Source of the DNA: Io17-Chloro-G2 sp963663135
Lineage (GTDB): Bacteria; Chloroflexota; Dehalococcoidia; Lucifugimonadales; UBA3495
Length of the DNA stretch: 64,000 bases
Direction: 5' to 3'
NCBI GenBank assembly: GCA_963663135.2
Contig: CAXXRM010000005.1
Span: 1,240,001-1,304,000 of the forward strand
In this document: one piece after another, positions 1 to 8,962 of the stretch
How the letters are laid out: each line of letters starts with the position of its first letter
Position numbering within the stretch: the first letter of the stretch is position 1
The notes under the pieces: model-generated
The model's input: the letters and a program-made list of their open reading frames with translations, nothing else
What the model was told of the DNA's origin: nothing
Databases searched by the model: none
Made by a program: the position numbers and the translations under genes

Positions 1-1280
1 AGCCGCACGTCCGAAACAAGACCCGACGGGAGAACCTGAGCAAAAGGTTCAGGGATCCGGATGACCCCTTCAGAATAGCCCTGGTGCGGGACATGTGGCT
101 CACGGGGTTCGATGCACCCAGTCTCCATACCATGTACGTGGACAAGCCCATGCGCGACCACGGACTGTTCCAGGCCATCACCAGAGTAAACCGCGTGTTC
201 AAGGACAAACCCGGCGGACTCGTGGTGGACTACCTAGGACTGGCAAACGACCTCAGGAAGGCAGTAGACAACTATTCCAGGAGCGGAGGCAAAGGCCAAG
301 CCACCTTTGAAAAAGCCGACGCTATTGCGATCATGCTGGAGAAACACGAGGTCTGCTGTGACTTGTTCCACGGGTTCAATTGGTCGGCGTGGACCAACGG
401 GACCCCCGCGGATAAGTTGACCATCATCCCGCCAGCCCAGGAACACATCCTGGCCCAGAAGGATGGAAAGGAACGGTATCTACAAGCCGTAATGGAACTA
501 TCCCGGGCGTTCGCACTCGCCATCCCGGCGGACGAGGCAATCGAGATCCGGGACGACGTGAACTTCTTCCGGTTCGTTCGTGGCGCCATCCTGAAACCGT
601 CGCCCAGGGAACTGAGAAAAGCGGAGGACTTGGACTCCGCCATTCAGCAGATAGTCTCCCGGGCCGTAGCATCAGAAGGAGTGGTGGACATATTCGCCGA
701 AGCCGGACTCCGGAACCCCGACATCTCGGTGCTATCGGACGAGTTCCTAGACGAAGTCAAGGGTATGAAACACCGTAACCTCGCTGTCGAACTACTCCAA
801 AAGTTAATCAAGGGAGAACTTTCCCTCCGGCAGCGCCAGAACATAGTAAAGGTACGATCCTTCGCTAACCTCCTGGAAAACGCAATACACCGTTACCAGA
901 ACAGAAACATAGAAGCCGCTCAGGTCATAGAAGAACTGATCCAGCTTGCTATGGAGATCAGGGAGGAAGTCGCCCGAGGTCAAAAGTTGGGCCTAACTGA
1001 CGACGAACTGGCATTCTACGATGCCCTGGAAACCAACGACAGCGCCGTGAAAGTTCTGGGAGACGAGACGCTCAGGACCATCGCACAGGAACTGGTGGAG
1101 ACGGTCAGAAACAACATCTCGATAGACTGGGCCATGAGGGAGAGCGTCCGAGCCCAGATGAGACTCGTAGTCCGCCGGGTTCTCCGGAAGCACGGGTATC
1201 CGCCGGACAAGCAGGAAAAGGCGACCCACACAGTGCTCGAGCAGGCAGAACTACTTTCGGAAGAATGGACAAAGGCTTAA
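1..1280 (+). CDS. hsdR: Type I restriction enzyme R subunit, C-terminal part (5' end outside window)
   Basis: The frame is open from the first base; the window edge cuts it. It reads through a helicase C-terminal block (MWLTGFDAPSLHTMYVDKP, then QAITRVNRVFKDKPGGLVVDY, about residues 30-75 of the visible part), as in HsdR proteins of the EcoR124 type. The helical C-terminal region that follows (EEVARGQKLGLTDDELAFYDAL, near visible residue 330) matches what I know of that family (DUF3387-like). HsdR is the ATP-driven translocase and nuclease of type I systems. The nuclease and Walker motifs would lie to the left of the window. It differs in subtype from the HsdR at 36.4-38.9 kb. A first internal GTG at 84 is not the true start. 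Confidence 0.93.
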   Translation, partial: PHVRNKTRRENLSKRFRDPDDPFRIALVRDMWLTGFDAPSLHTMYVDKPMRDHGLFQAITRVNRVFKDKPGGLVVDYLGLANDLRKAVDNYSRSGGKGQATFEKADAIAIMLEKHEVCCDLFHGFNWSAWTNGTPADKLTIIPPAQEHILAQKDGKERYLQAVMELSRAFALAIPADEAIEIRDDVNFFRFVRGAILKPSPRELRKAEDLDSAIQQIVSRAVASEGVVDIFAEAGLRNPDISVLSDEFLDEVKGMKHRNLAVELLQKLIKGELSLRQRQNIVKVRSFANLLENAIHRYQNRNIEAAQVIEELIQLAMEIREEVARGQKLGLTDDELAFYDALETNDSAVKVLGDETLRTIAQELVETVRNNISIDWAMRESVRAQMRLVVRRVLRKHGYPPDKQEKATHTVLEQAELLSEEWTKA

Positions 1281-1586
1281 AGACAGAGAGTCGTCAGCAC
1301 CGACTAGCCGAACGAAGCCCGCGACTTCCACCCCTAGCTAGCCCAAGGCGTAGACTGGCGCCCTGACCCACCGACAACCGCCCGGGAAACGCCCTCGCCT
1401 GTCCACAGGAGCGATTTCCAGCCACTTTCAACCTCAAGCCAACGTGGAAGACCTCACCACCCCAAACCACAGCCTATGCCAGCCCCACAAGAACCCCAAT
1501 ACAATCCCCAGACTTTTTCATTCCCAAGGTCTCCGGTCCGGAGACTGAGAAGCTATGGGATAGAACCAACCAGGAGAACTCGTCCA
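1281..1586. other. Intergenic stretch, nothing recognised
   Basis: About 300 bases with no convincing gene, RNA or repeat. A longer reading of the next gene could begin at ATG 1476, but its first 37 residues are proline/arginine-rich and look non-coding. Confidence 0.4.
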
Positions 1587-1850
1587 ATGGACAACACATA
1601 TTGCCCGTACTGCCTGCACCGCATGGACAAAGGCGAACTCACAGACGAGGGACTCCGAGAGGAATTAGCCCGCCGGCTCTATCCGGACGCCGAGGAACTC
1701 CAAAAATTCCCCGGGTTCTGCTCAGAGTGCAGAAGGCCTTTCCCGGAACCCGAGTCCGTGAAGCCATACGTCGACCCCTGCTGCGAGGGTTGCGGCCGAC
1801 CCCTGGAGGAACCAAAAGTGTTGCGACCAGGTAAAAAGGCAGACAAGTAG
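1587..1850 (+). CDS. Small zinc-ribbon-like protein, function unknown
   Basis: 87 residues starting MDNTYCPYC. Three CxxC pairs (CPYC, CSEC, CEGC) suggest one or two zinc-binding knuckles, as in rubredoxin- or ribbon-type proteins. I chose ATG 1587 because the Cys-rich domain begins there; the upstream extension to 1476 has odd composition. It is followed by a GC-rich hairpin. No function is assigned. Confidence 0.55.
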   Translation: MDNTYCPYCLHRMDKGELTDEGLREELARRLYPDAEELQKFPGFCSECRRPFPEPESVKPYVDPCCEGCGRPLEEPKVLRPGKKADK

Positions 1851-2040
1851 CACGAGACCTACAAAAACTCATCGCGATCCCTGGGCCAACTCCGCGAACA
1901 AAACCGGCCCGCCGCCCTGTCCCTGACGACGGCGGCGGGCGGTCCAGGACACTCCACACCCAAGGTCCCCACCTAGACACCAACCAGAAGTTCCAAGAAG
2001 GCTCCCATCAGGGGCAGGTTTCATGCCTGCCCCATTCTTT
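1851..2040 (+). repeat. Intergenic repeat unit, copy 1, with two hairpins
   Basis: This gap resembles the gap at 2606-2784. Both contain ATCCCTGGGCC, then a GC palindrome (arms 1907-1916 and 1931-1940 here), then AGGTCCCCACC, then a second hairpin. Here the second hairpin has arms GGGGCAGG (2011-2018) and CCTGCCCC (2026-2033) followed by a weak T-rich tract, so it may terminate transcription. Confidence 0.5.
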
Positions 2041-2254
2041 CATTGTGAAAGAGCCCAGGCCAGATTCCCGAGCATTCCAAAATCTCCCGCCAAATATGAA
2101 CCGGCCGATCTGACCCGCCAACCATCGCGCAGACTCCGCTCAGAAAACCACCGTATGCAGACACCGACGTCAACGCCAAACCAATGGGAGACAAGCGTTG
2201 CGACAAACCAAAGCGATCGACCCCGAATGCAACACCAGCTACCAAGAGGGCATC

Positions 2255-2605
2255 ATGGAAAACCAGCCGGAAAACTCGGCACCCCAATCCTGCCAAGCCG
2301 GAAAATCCGAAGAAGACCAAGAATACATCGGAATAGAGATGCCATTCGAACCTGCCTTTTTCGTTGGTTTATTCATCATCTTCTTCACTGCCGACCTGAC
2401 CTACCTAACCGTTCAAGAAATCAGGGGCCCCACAAACACCCTGCCAGATATGATCCACTCCTTCGTCTTGAACATAGGCAACGCCACATTGACGGCCGTG
2501 GGACTATCCCTGGTAACAATCCTGGCGTGGAAGGTACCCAAGTTCATTGGAAACCACATCCGCAAAGTGTTCCTCAAACTCTTTGCCAAAGAACCCAGCA
2601 ATTAA
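2255..2605 (+). CDS. Small membrane protein with two predicted transmembrane helices
   Basis: 116 residues from ATG 2255, preceded by AGAGGG at good spacing. A polar acidic N-terminus (~30 residues) leads to a hydrophobic helix (AFFVGLFIIFFTADLTYLTV), a loop, a second helix (ATLTAVGLSLVTILAW), and a basic C-terminus. It has the layout of a small inner-membrane protein with a cytoplasmic basic tail. Family not recognised. Confidence 0.6.
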   Translation: MENQPENSAPQSCQAGKSEEDQEYIGIEMPFEPAFFVGLFIIFFTADLTYLTVQEIRGPTNTLPDMIHSFVLNIGNATLTAVGLSLVTILAWKVPKFIGNHIRKVFLKLFAKEPSN

Positions 2606-2756
2606 GAACAGAGACCTCGAAGGAAATCCCTGGGCCTGCGCCCAACGGCCCTAGCCGCCGCCTTGTTCCTGACGACGACGATGGTCCCAGGTAATCCTAA
2701 CCTGAGGTCCCCACCCAAGCCCCGGATACCCAGCGCCCAGGCAAGTTCCACCAGAA
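2606..2756 (+). repeat. Intergenic repeat unit, copy 2
   Basis: Matches the gap at 1851-2040 in order and content: ATCCCTGGGCC, GCCGCC..TGTTCCTGACGACG, GGTCC, AGGTCCCCACC. The palindrome is less perfect here. It is followed directly by a clear terminator hairpin. Confidence 0.5.
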
Positions 2757-2784
2757 GCCGGCTTTTTACAGCCGGCCCTTTTTT
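2757..2784 (+). terminator. Rho-independent terminator
   Basis: Arms GCCGGCT (2757-2763) and AGCCGGC (2770-2776), then CC and six Ts (2779-2784). It would end transcription from the membrane-protein gene. Confidence 0.8.
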
Positions 2785-2877
2785 CGTGGTGAGAATTGTC
2801 AACTCCAGAGACTCATCGGCAGTCCCCGGAACGCAGCAGGCGCCCGAATAATCCCAGCCAAGGCAAGAGGGAATAAC

Positions 2878-3288
2878 ATGATCATGCCCATCGGAATAAT
2901 AGAGCAGCCCACAGAAAAAGGAGCGACCTTCGTACTAACGCGACCAGGAGACCGCAGCATCCTCAAAACCAACTCACCGGTGGTGGTGTGGAATGCCCAG
3001 ATAGACAAGCAAGACGTCATCAGCGGAGTTATGGTCCGAGGCCAGATCACGGAAATAGGACCCACGAGCGCCATTTTCACAACATCCGAGTCCTGGGCGG
3101 ACCCCAACTGGCCCAAAGACACTGACATACTGGTCCCGGGGAACTTCGTTCACCTTGCCCTGCCCGACTCCTTCGAGATAGACCGAAGCCAGATAGCCAC
3201 CCGGGAAGAGGAGAAATTCCTGCAGAAGCTGGAACGATCCCGTCTACTCAAGGAAGTCCAAGACAAGAAAAACTCCAGATTACGATAG
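2878..3288 (+). CDS. Conserved-looking hypothetical protein, probably beta-rich
   Basis: 136 residues from ATG 2878, with AAGAGGGA upstream. No known motif. The first ~95 residues alternate hydrophobic and polar positions as in a beta-sandwich or barrel; the last ~35 (EEEKFLQKLERSRLLKEV) form a charged helix, possibly a coiled coil. It lies between two repeat-containing gaps, upstream of the split HEPN gene, with no obvious operon link. Confidence 0.5.
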   Translation: MIMPIGIIEQPTEKGATFVLTRPGDRSILKTNSPVVVWNAQIDKQDVISGVMVRGQITEIGPTSAIFTTSESWADPNWPKDTDILVPGNFVHLALPDSFEIDRSQIATREEEKFLQKLERSRLLKEVQDKKNSRLR

Positions 3289-3340
3289 GAACACCGTCGC
3301 CCAAACCCAACAAGTCAGACCAGGAACAGCACCACACATT

Positions 3341-3431
3341 GTGGAAATAATTCAGCTCGGGATCCAGCGACCACCTCGGGATTTATTCCCATAATTCACG
3401 CCTAAGGGTAAAATTCAACCTCAATCCCAAA
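3341..3431 (+). repeat. ~91-bp repeat, copy 1, upstream of the HEPN gene
   Basis: Closely matches 6799-6890 in the same orientation. Shared blocks include TAATTCAG, GGATTTATTCCCA, ACGCCTA and CTCAATCCCAAA. The arms GGAAATAA and TTATTCCC are inverted, suggesting a protein-binding or structured site. It ends 27 bases before the start codon at 3459, so it may hold the promoter. Confidence 0.6.
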
Positions 3432-3458
3432 CATTTGCTCGTTAGGCGGTAACACACA

Positions 3459-3884
3459 ATGGACCCCGATATCACAGAAAACATCGCACGCAGAAAGCTA
3501 CGCAACCCGAGGCTGGAGATCGGAGGAGCTGTCTTTCCCGAAGAATCCATGAGGGACGCAGAGATCCGATTCGAGGGAGACGATCATGTTCGGCAAAGAT
3601 CCGCATACGTCGTGCTAACCCCACCGGCCGAACTAAGGTGGGATTTCAAAGAGGAGGCCAAGCTCTACGAAGACGGAGACATAATCCTCACAGGACTCTG
3701 TGCAAAAGCCAAGCCAGGAAAAGATGGGACATTACATCTCACCCTTTACGGCCCCTTCTGGAAACTGAACAGAACATCCCTAGAAAGCCTAGAAGTATTC
3801 GGAATGTCCAACAAAGAATATATGCATTGGCTCGTAAAACTGAAAGACCCTAGTACTCAGTCATGTTTGGAATCAAAGGGATAG
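3459..3884 (+). pseudogene. N-terminal fragment of ApeA-like HEPN gene, cut by IS630
   Basis: Genuine coding runs to codon 131 (ending VKLKDP); the remaining ~10 residues come from the IS end. The reading frame before the insertion matches the frame that resumes at 5075. Removing the IS and one TA copy (3853-5074) restores a single frame of about 577 residues with one Ser at the junction. The N-terminal piece looks like an ApeA-type N-terminal beta domain, a tentative assignment. The intact gene would be an abortive-infection-type RNase. Confidence 0.75.
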
Positions 3885-4513
3885 AGGCGGTGCAGTTTGG
3901 TTCGGGCGTCATGGGTATTGAAGCGCCAGTTGATGGTAGCTTGGGCGGTATTGCGCTCCGTAACCAGGGCCTGGACCTCCCGCCCGAGAGCTTCTTCGTC
4001 GGGGAGTCGCTGTCTGAGGCAGGAGCGGGAAAGTACGCTGAACTCGATTTCCGCCATATTCAACCAACTCCCGTGCTTGGGGGTGTAGTGGAACTCCAGC
4101 CGTTTGGCAATCCGCCGGGCCTCTGCCGCCGGGAACGCCTCGTACAGCGACGCCATGCGGTGAGTGTTCAAGTTGTCCAGGACGACCCGGACCACCTCGA
4201 CCTCCGGATAGGCCTCGTCCACCAGCCATCGCATCTGTTGGGCAAAGTCCTCCATCGTGCGCCGTTGGGTCACCGCCACGTGCCGCCACCCGGCCTGCGG
4301 CTCACAGGTCAGGAACAGGTTGCGGACGCCCTCGCGCCGATACTCGTAGTCCTGCCGCAGCGGAATTCCGGGCCGGGGCGGCAGAGCCGGCCGCGTCTGG
4401 GCCAACAACTGGGTGGAGGTCTCGTCAAAGCAGACCACCGGCCTTCGCGGGTCATAGGGTTCCTCGTATAGGTCCAGCACTTCCTCCATGTGCGCCACGA
4501 AGTCGGCGCTCAC
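3857..4513 (-). CDS. IS630 transposase, C-terminal DDE catalytic part (copy A)
   Basis: 218 residues as a separate frame, but expected to be made as the second half of a frameshift fusion with the frame at 4510-5001. The DDE triad is visible: VVCFDET (first Asp), VVLDNLNTH (second Asp) and GSWLNMAEIEF (Glu). The stop lies a few bases from the IS end. Nearly identical in layout to the copy at 39952-40620. Confidence 0.9.
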   Translation of the reverse strand: MSADFVAHMEEVLDLYEEPYDPRRPVVCFDETSTQLLAQTRPALPPRPGIPLRQDYEYRREGVRNLFLTCEPQAGWRHVAVTQRRTMEDFAQQMRWLVDEAYPEVEVVRVVLDNLNTHRMASLYEAFPAAEARRIAKRLEFHYTPKHGSWLNMAEIEFSVLSRSCLRQRLPDEEALGREVQALVTERNTAQATINWRFNTHDARTKLHRLYPFDSKHD

Positions 4514-5001
4514 CTTGGGGATGCACCACTCTTTCTTCTGCCACGGCTTGAGAGCGTTTTTTTGAGCCGCTGGCGCACCCCTTCGTGGGACATGGAGGAC
4601 GCCAACCCCAACTCGACCACCTTGCCAGCCAACAGGCGCAGGGTCCAGTGGTCATGCCCCTCCGGGGCTGGGCTGCAGGCCAGCGCGACCAGGTGAGCCT
4701 CACCCCGGTCGTCCAACTTTCGGTACCGATGGGCTTGGGTGCGCTCCCATAGGGCCCCTTCCAACCCATCCTCGACAAACCGCCGCTTGATCCGGTACAC
4801 CGTGCCCGCCACCACATCGAGGGCTTCGGCCACCCGGGGAGCCGGCCAACCGTCGCCGGTCTTGAGCAGAATCCGCGCCCGGATGGTCATCCGAGCTGGG
4901 CTCTTCCCGCCGCGTACCAGGCGTTGGAGATTTTCCCGTTCTTCCGAAGTCAGCCGGACTGGGTATTTTTCCCTGACCATCACCGCCACCCCCATCAACA
5001 C
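4510..5001 (-). CDS. IS630 transposase, N-terminal DNA-binding part (copy A)
   Basis: 163 residues with helix-turn-helix segments (for example APRVAEALDVVAGTVYRIKRRF) that bind the IS ends. A run of seven A on the coding strand (T run at 4557-4563) lies where reading passes into the -1 frame, which continues with the IS630-typical KPW.KK.W sequence leading into the DDE frame. The frameshift is inferred from the two copies keeping the same arrangement. Confidence 0.88.
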   Translation of the reverse strand: MLMGVAVMVREKYPVRLTSEERENLQRLVRGGKSPARMTIRARILLKTGDGWPAPRVAEALDVVAGTVYRIKRRFVEDGLEGALWERTQAHRYRKLDDRGEAHLVALACSPAPEGHDHWTLRLLAGKVVELGLASSMSHEGVRQRLKKTLSSRGRRKSGASPR

Positions 5002-5076
5002 TGTCTGCCCACCAGCATAGCGCGATCGGTCACACCCTCACATCACCATCTAAAACAAGTTTGACTCAGTACTAGC

Positions 5077-6414
5077 ATGAACACACAAATGTCCGGATTG
5101 GAACTCAACACAACTACAAGACCGTTTACGTACGCAATCCCGCTGCAAGGGTTAAGAAACCTCCAGAAGACCATATTTTTGACCAGTGACACCTTCATTT
5201 GTCACGGGAGTAACGACAACACTTTCAAACAGATCCTAGAAGGAAGCGAGTCAATTAAGGAAGTACAAGCCTGGGAAGAAGACAACACGAGGCTACTCGG
5301 AATCGTGTTCGCGGAGGACTTTCTTGAGGCCGAACGACTCGCATTGGAAAGAGCGCACTTGATGGTCGGCATCCTCAACCTTGGACTTGAAACCGGCATG
5401 AGCCATTTTGAGACCCGTTACGATTGCGAACCTCTCACATTCGACGCAGAGAACACCCTAACGCCAGCATCCCTACACCCGTGGATAATCATAAGAGAGG
5501 TGACTGAGCTAAAAGGCTGGATTAGAAACATTTCACCTGATGTAATGGAGCCAGAAAACACGACTGATGACTCTCTTGAGCGAATCCAGTTCTTTCTGTC
5601 CAATTTTATTAAAACCAGCAAGTCAGGAGATATGCACGACCAACTCGGGAGAAGGCAAGCCTCCGACAGGGAAGAGAAGTTGATTACAGGAACAAAAAGA
5701 GCGTTTCGCTGGCTCGACATCGCTTCGGGGGAGGAAGACCTAATGGACCAATTTGCAGCGACTTGGATTGCCCTCGAATCCGTGTTGAATTCCGTCAAGT
5801 ATCCAGGCATTTTCCAAGGCGAACGAGCAGCGATCAAAGCCGCAGTTCAAGAAAACCTGAGGAAAATAACTCTTCCCGAAGAAACGAACACCATGTTGAC
5901 CGTCGACGCCGAAATGCTCATAAACGGAGCATTGAGAGATCAATGGTCATCTCGTAGAAAACTCGACATGTTCGCCAAAGCGTTCGGAATCAAAATCAGC
6001 CCAGACGACAAGACCCTGGTGAGTAAGCTAGGTAGAGCCCGAGCCACTGTCTTCCACGAAGGACAAGACAACCCCGATATATCAACCAAGCAATTGATAC
6101 AACTCAGGTCTCTGGTTGAACGGTTGATTGCAGCCACATCAATCGGGGGATATGAAGACCTGGAAGGTGGACCTTACAAATTCCAATTCGGCGAAATCGG
6201 GCCAGAAGGAGGAGCCGCTCCTTTGTCCATTGATGGGAAAGATGTCCTGTATGACTTTCGAATGTTCAGAGACAGCACAGAGACCCTAGTAGCAGAGTGG
6301 ATAGCCGAGGGGAAAATCTACAATGACAGGGACATAATTATTGAACACCAGACCGAAGACCACACCCGCGATGACAGAACAGATGAGGCAAACAGACCGC
6401 ACCAATGCCTATAG
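5077..6414 (+). pseudogene. C-terminal part of ApeA-like HEPN ribonuclease gene, separated by IS630
   Basis: 445 residues. The C-terminal third has an HEPN (ApeA-like) layout: a helix with TWIALESVLNS and later the RNase motif R-X4-H (RATVFH, bases 6040-6057). HEPN proteins with this motif cut RNA, and ApeA-type members act in abortive infection. The ATG at 5077 is an internal codon of the old gene that now lacks its native promoter; the IS end lies just upstream, so expression is uncertain. Its frame is continuous with 3459-3852. Confidence 0.8.
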
Positions 6415-6590
6415 TTAGACTCGTCCAGTCCCCGACCGGCAACTGCCGATACTGCGGCCAGAACGCCGGCTTTCTGTGGAAACAGCACCGCCCATGCCGT
6501 AACCTCCACTCCACAGCCATCCAAGAGATGACCCAACTCCCCACCCAAGCCGCCTCCGCCCACAGCTTCAAGGAGGCTTCTTTCCGGTAG
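6405..6590 (+). pseudogene. Short zinc-knuckle protein, probably a truncated gene
   Basis: 61 residues; ATG 6405 overlaps the end of the HEPN frame. It contains CRYCGQNAGF followed by H and C at ligand-like spacing, then AIQEMTQL. I associate this pattern with the N-terminus of longer proteins in environmental Chloroflexota, from memory. The frame stops early and nothing follows it, so it looks truncated. Confidence 0.4.
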
Positions 6591-6701
6591 ACCCTTGGAG
6601 CCAGCCCCAGAGTTCCCGCGACCTCGTTTAGGTTCCCCATCTCCTGGATCACCTTGAGACGTTCGTCCGCTGCTGATTACTGCGGTGGGACAACAGCCGG
6701 G

Positions 6702-6760
6702 GGCCCAACCAATAAAACCCCGCCCGCCGCCTTGTTTCAGACGACGGCGGCGGACCCAAA
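6702..6760 (+). repeat. GC palindrome related to the 1.9 and 2.6 kb repeats
   Basis: Contains CCCGCCGCCTTGTTTCAGACG followed by ACGGCGGCGG, matching the palindromic core at 1907-1940 and the degenerate copy near 2650-2680. It forms a strong stem. It follows the HEPN/zinc-knuckle genes as the other copies follow their genes. Confidence 0.5.
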
Positions 6761-6798
6761 CTTCAGACAGCAAGCTCTGTCGGCTACATTCTTCCAAA

Positions 6799-6890
6799 GT
6801 GGGAATAATTCAGTTCGAGGTCCCGCCAGCAACTCCGGATTTATTCCCATTTTTTACGCCTAGGGGTAAAATCGGCCCTCAATCCCAAAT
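6799..6890 (+). repeat. ~91-bp repeat, copy 2, downstream of the HEPN gene
   Basis: Second copy of the element at 3341-3431, same orientation. The inverted arms are perfect here: GGGAATAA (6801-6808) and TTATTCCC (6841-6848). No gene follows it closely. The two copies bracket the HEPN gene like direct repeats around a mobile cassette. Confidence 0.6.
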
Positions 6891-7412
6891 TTATACTATG
6901 ATGCCGCGTATGTTGCGGAGCGTCAATAACGCAACCAGGATCCACAGGGTCTTTTGGTTCTCCCTCTTGGAGGGGGTGGGCGTGAAGGTGAAATCCTCTC
7001 ACCCGCAACTGACTTGGCCCCCGAGGATAGGAGGTTCGTGCCTCCGCCGTTTGTTACCACCTATTTAACCCCGCTTTCATCCAAATCGGCTGCCCAAGAA
7101 TACCGAAGTCTTTTGTGTTGATTGAAAGACAGAGAACGCGGCCGGGGCGTATATGATATCGCAGATGCCGACGCCGTACCCTCCTAATTTTGGACAGAGG
7201 GGCTTGGTAGACTAATAGTGCCCCAGCCACATCTCGAAGACAGTTCCACCTACCGTGCACTCAGACCCACCGTGATGGACTCGAACCCGCTCTCGGCACC
7301 AACCAAATACGGACCATTGTTGATAGCCGCCATACTTGACTTCAACGCCGTGTTGTAAATAACGGCTTGGCCAAGCTGGGCCCGCGGGCCCGGTAATGGG
7401 GCAGGTGGCAAA
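6891..7412. other. Intergenic stretch, nothing recognised
   Basis: Short frames on both strands look like chance. A GGACTCGAACCC block near 7275 resembles a tRNA T-loop on the minus strand but its stem does not pair. Confidence 0.4.
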
Positions 7413-7958
7413 TTACGGGGTGGCCGCGGTGGATCCGACAGGATTGATACTCAATCGGTGGCCATTATCCACCGGTGGAGGGTTGAATGTATTTGGTTCC
7501 CGGGACCGCAAGCCATAGTTGCCCGGGTGGCGATGACGTTGTCGGAAAGGTGTCCCTTTAGCGATCAAACCCGGTTGTACGTGACCTCCGGAACCGGCGG
7601 GAGCAGCGTTCATTGATAAAGGTGAGCGCTGCTCGGGCTCTCCGCCTTCCTGGCGGTGCTCGCGGGATTCGATGGCAGCGATGGTCAAGACAATGATCAT
7701 GGCGATGGCGGCGACAATGGGCATCGACAACGAAATAAGGAATAAGGCGGTGTCCCGGGACTGCTCCAGGCTCTTGATCCTCCATTCCCTGTCCCTGGAC
7801 TGCCAGTCGTTTTCTCTTCGCAGGGAATCCATGCGGTTGTCGACGTCCCTCTTCAAGGCATCGACTCTACCGGTGGTCTCTCTCTGCTGCCGCTCCACCT
7901 GGTCCTGGCGCTGGGTCAGGCGGGCCATCTCTGGCCGCCAATTATCCTGTTGGGTCAT
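7413..7958 (-). CDS. Coiled-coil protein with one transmembrane helix
   Basis: 181 residues starting MTQQDNWRPEMARL at 7958, preceded by a perfect AGGAGG. Residues ~10-75 are a charged coiled coil; residues ~80-105 form one membrane helix (LFLISLSMPIVAAIAMIIVL); the tail is proline- and arginine-rich and probably disordered. Haemolysin XhlA-like phage proteins share the coil-plus-helix layout, but the family is not assigned. A longer frame runs to 8468, but the Shine-Dalgarno site sets the start. Confidence 0.6.
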   Translation of the reverse strand: MTQQDNWRPEMARLTQRQDQVERQQRETTGRVDALKRDVDNRMDSLRRENDWQSRDREWRIKSLEQSRDTALFLISLSMPIVAAIAMIIVLTIAAIESREHRQEGGEPEQRSPLSMNAAPAGSGGHVQPGLIAKGTPFRQRHRHPGNYGLRSREPNTFNPPPVDNGHRLSINPVGSTAATP

Positions 7959-8175
7959 GTCTATTCCTCCTGAAAGGTCTGGTGTGTGGGTTTTTTGAGT
8001 AGTTCCTCCCGGAGCCGCGTCTGCCAACGGGGTGGCCGGAGGGAGGGGGTGTTCGGACTCCCGGTTCAGAGGGATGGCCGGGCGGGAACCACGTAACTGT
8101 GAGATCCCCACCAGCCCTTTCACGGCAGGTGTTGCTGGGTCATGGTGGGACAGGGCCCGGAGCGAATCGGTGACG

Positions 8176-8622
8176 TCAATCCCCAGGGTTTCCCGGCCGG
8201 GGCGGGGGCTCAGGCTCGGGCCGGCCTTCAAGGCGGGCCGCTTCAGCCGACTGCTTCCAATCTGACCAATCCATCCACACCTCGCAGGCGTCCCGTTTGA
8301 ATTGCTGGGCAACCTGACGCCGGCCCTCCGCCAATCCTTGTTGATAGCGGAATCCCAATTGGCCCTCCAACCGATCGGTGAATACCCTTGCGGCAATGAC
8401 CAGGTACAGGACCACCAGCATGGCGGCGAAGGTCGAAAAGGCGTGCAGTGCACCCATGAACTGGTCAATCCAGTGGTCTCCGTCCGGAACGGTGCTGAGC
8501 CCTCTCCAGATGAGGAGGGCCGCTCCCAGGGTGAATAGCGCGAGGAACAGGACCACGGTGAAACGGGCCGCGCCGTCGCTGATGATGGGCTCCGGTCCGG
8601 GTTCGGGTTTGTCGGGTTTCAT
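8176..8622 (-). CDS. Small membrane protein with two transmembrane helices
   Basis: 148 residues from ATG 8622 with AAGGAGA upstream. Helices at ~22-42 (VVLFLALFTLGAALLIW) and ~62-82 (FAAMLVVLYLVIAARVF), then an amphipathic basic region and a proline-rich tail. It precedes the coiled-coil membrane gene at 7958 by ~220 bases on the same strand, so they may be co-transcribed. Confidence 0.6.
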   Translation of the reverse strand: MKPDKPEPGPEPIISDGAARFTVVLFLALFTLGAALLIWRGLSTVPDGDHWIDQFMGALHAFSTFAAMLVVLYLVIAARVFTDRLEGQLGFRYQQGLAEGRRQVAQQFKRDACEVWMDWSDWKQSAEAARLEGRPEPEPPPRPGNPGD

Positions 8623-8962
8623 AGTAATTTCTCCTTTGCGGGCTGGGCTGGGTGAAAGTCATCCCCGGGGCGGTGGCCGTTTAACGGCCCCACGGCCCGC
8701 GGGTGTTTGGGGTAAACGGGTCGCCGGGCTTGGGGGCGCTCTCCCGGTGACGGGGGAAGGCGAGCGCGGATGCGGGTGAAAGCGATGGGGCTGAAATTGA
8801 GGGACTCCTTCGGGGATGGGGATTGAGACGACGGTCGGAGAAGGCCTCTGCAGCTATTGCCCTTAGGTCCGTATGGACGGGGCCGTAGAGGTTTGGACCG
8901 GCGACGCATCCGGCTTGCCGTTCGGTGGGGATGAGAAATACTGCCCCCGGCGGCGTAGCCCA

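Larger units (their letters stand above)
3853..5072 (-). mobile_element. IS630-family insertion sequence, copy A
   Basis: 1220 bp, transposase on the minus strand, flanked by duplicated TA (3851-3852 and 5073-5074), the hallmark target of IS630/Tc1-mariner elements. Ends are inverted: GTACTCAGTCA at the left and, reading inward from the right, GTACTGAGTCA. It carries two overlapping frames that form one transposase by frameshift. It splits an HEPN gene. Confidence 0.93.

Noticed and set aside
1851..6760. True integron cassettes
   Set aside because: No integron integrase signature and no RYYYAAC/GTTRRRY core sites could be recognised; only the palindromic spacers are similar.
7265..7330. Possible tRNA on the minus strand (GGACTCGAACCC T-loop-like block)
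   Set aside because: The T-stem does not pair and no acceptor or anticodon arm could be found.
7959..8468. N-terminal extension of the coiled-coil membrane gene
   Set aside because: It overlaps the next gene in another frame, and AGGAGG sits before the start at 7958.
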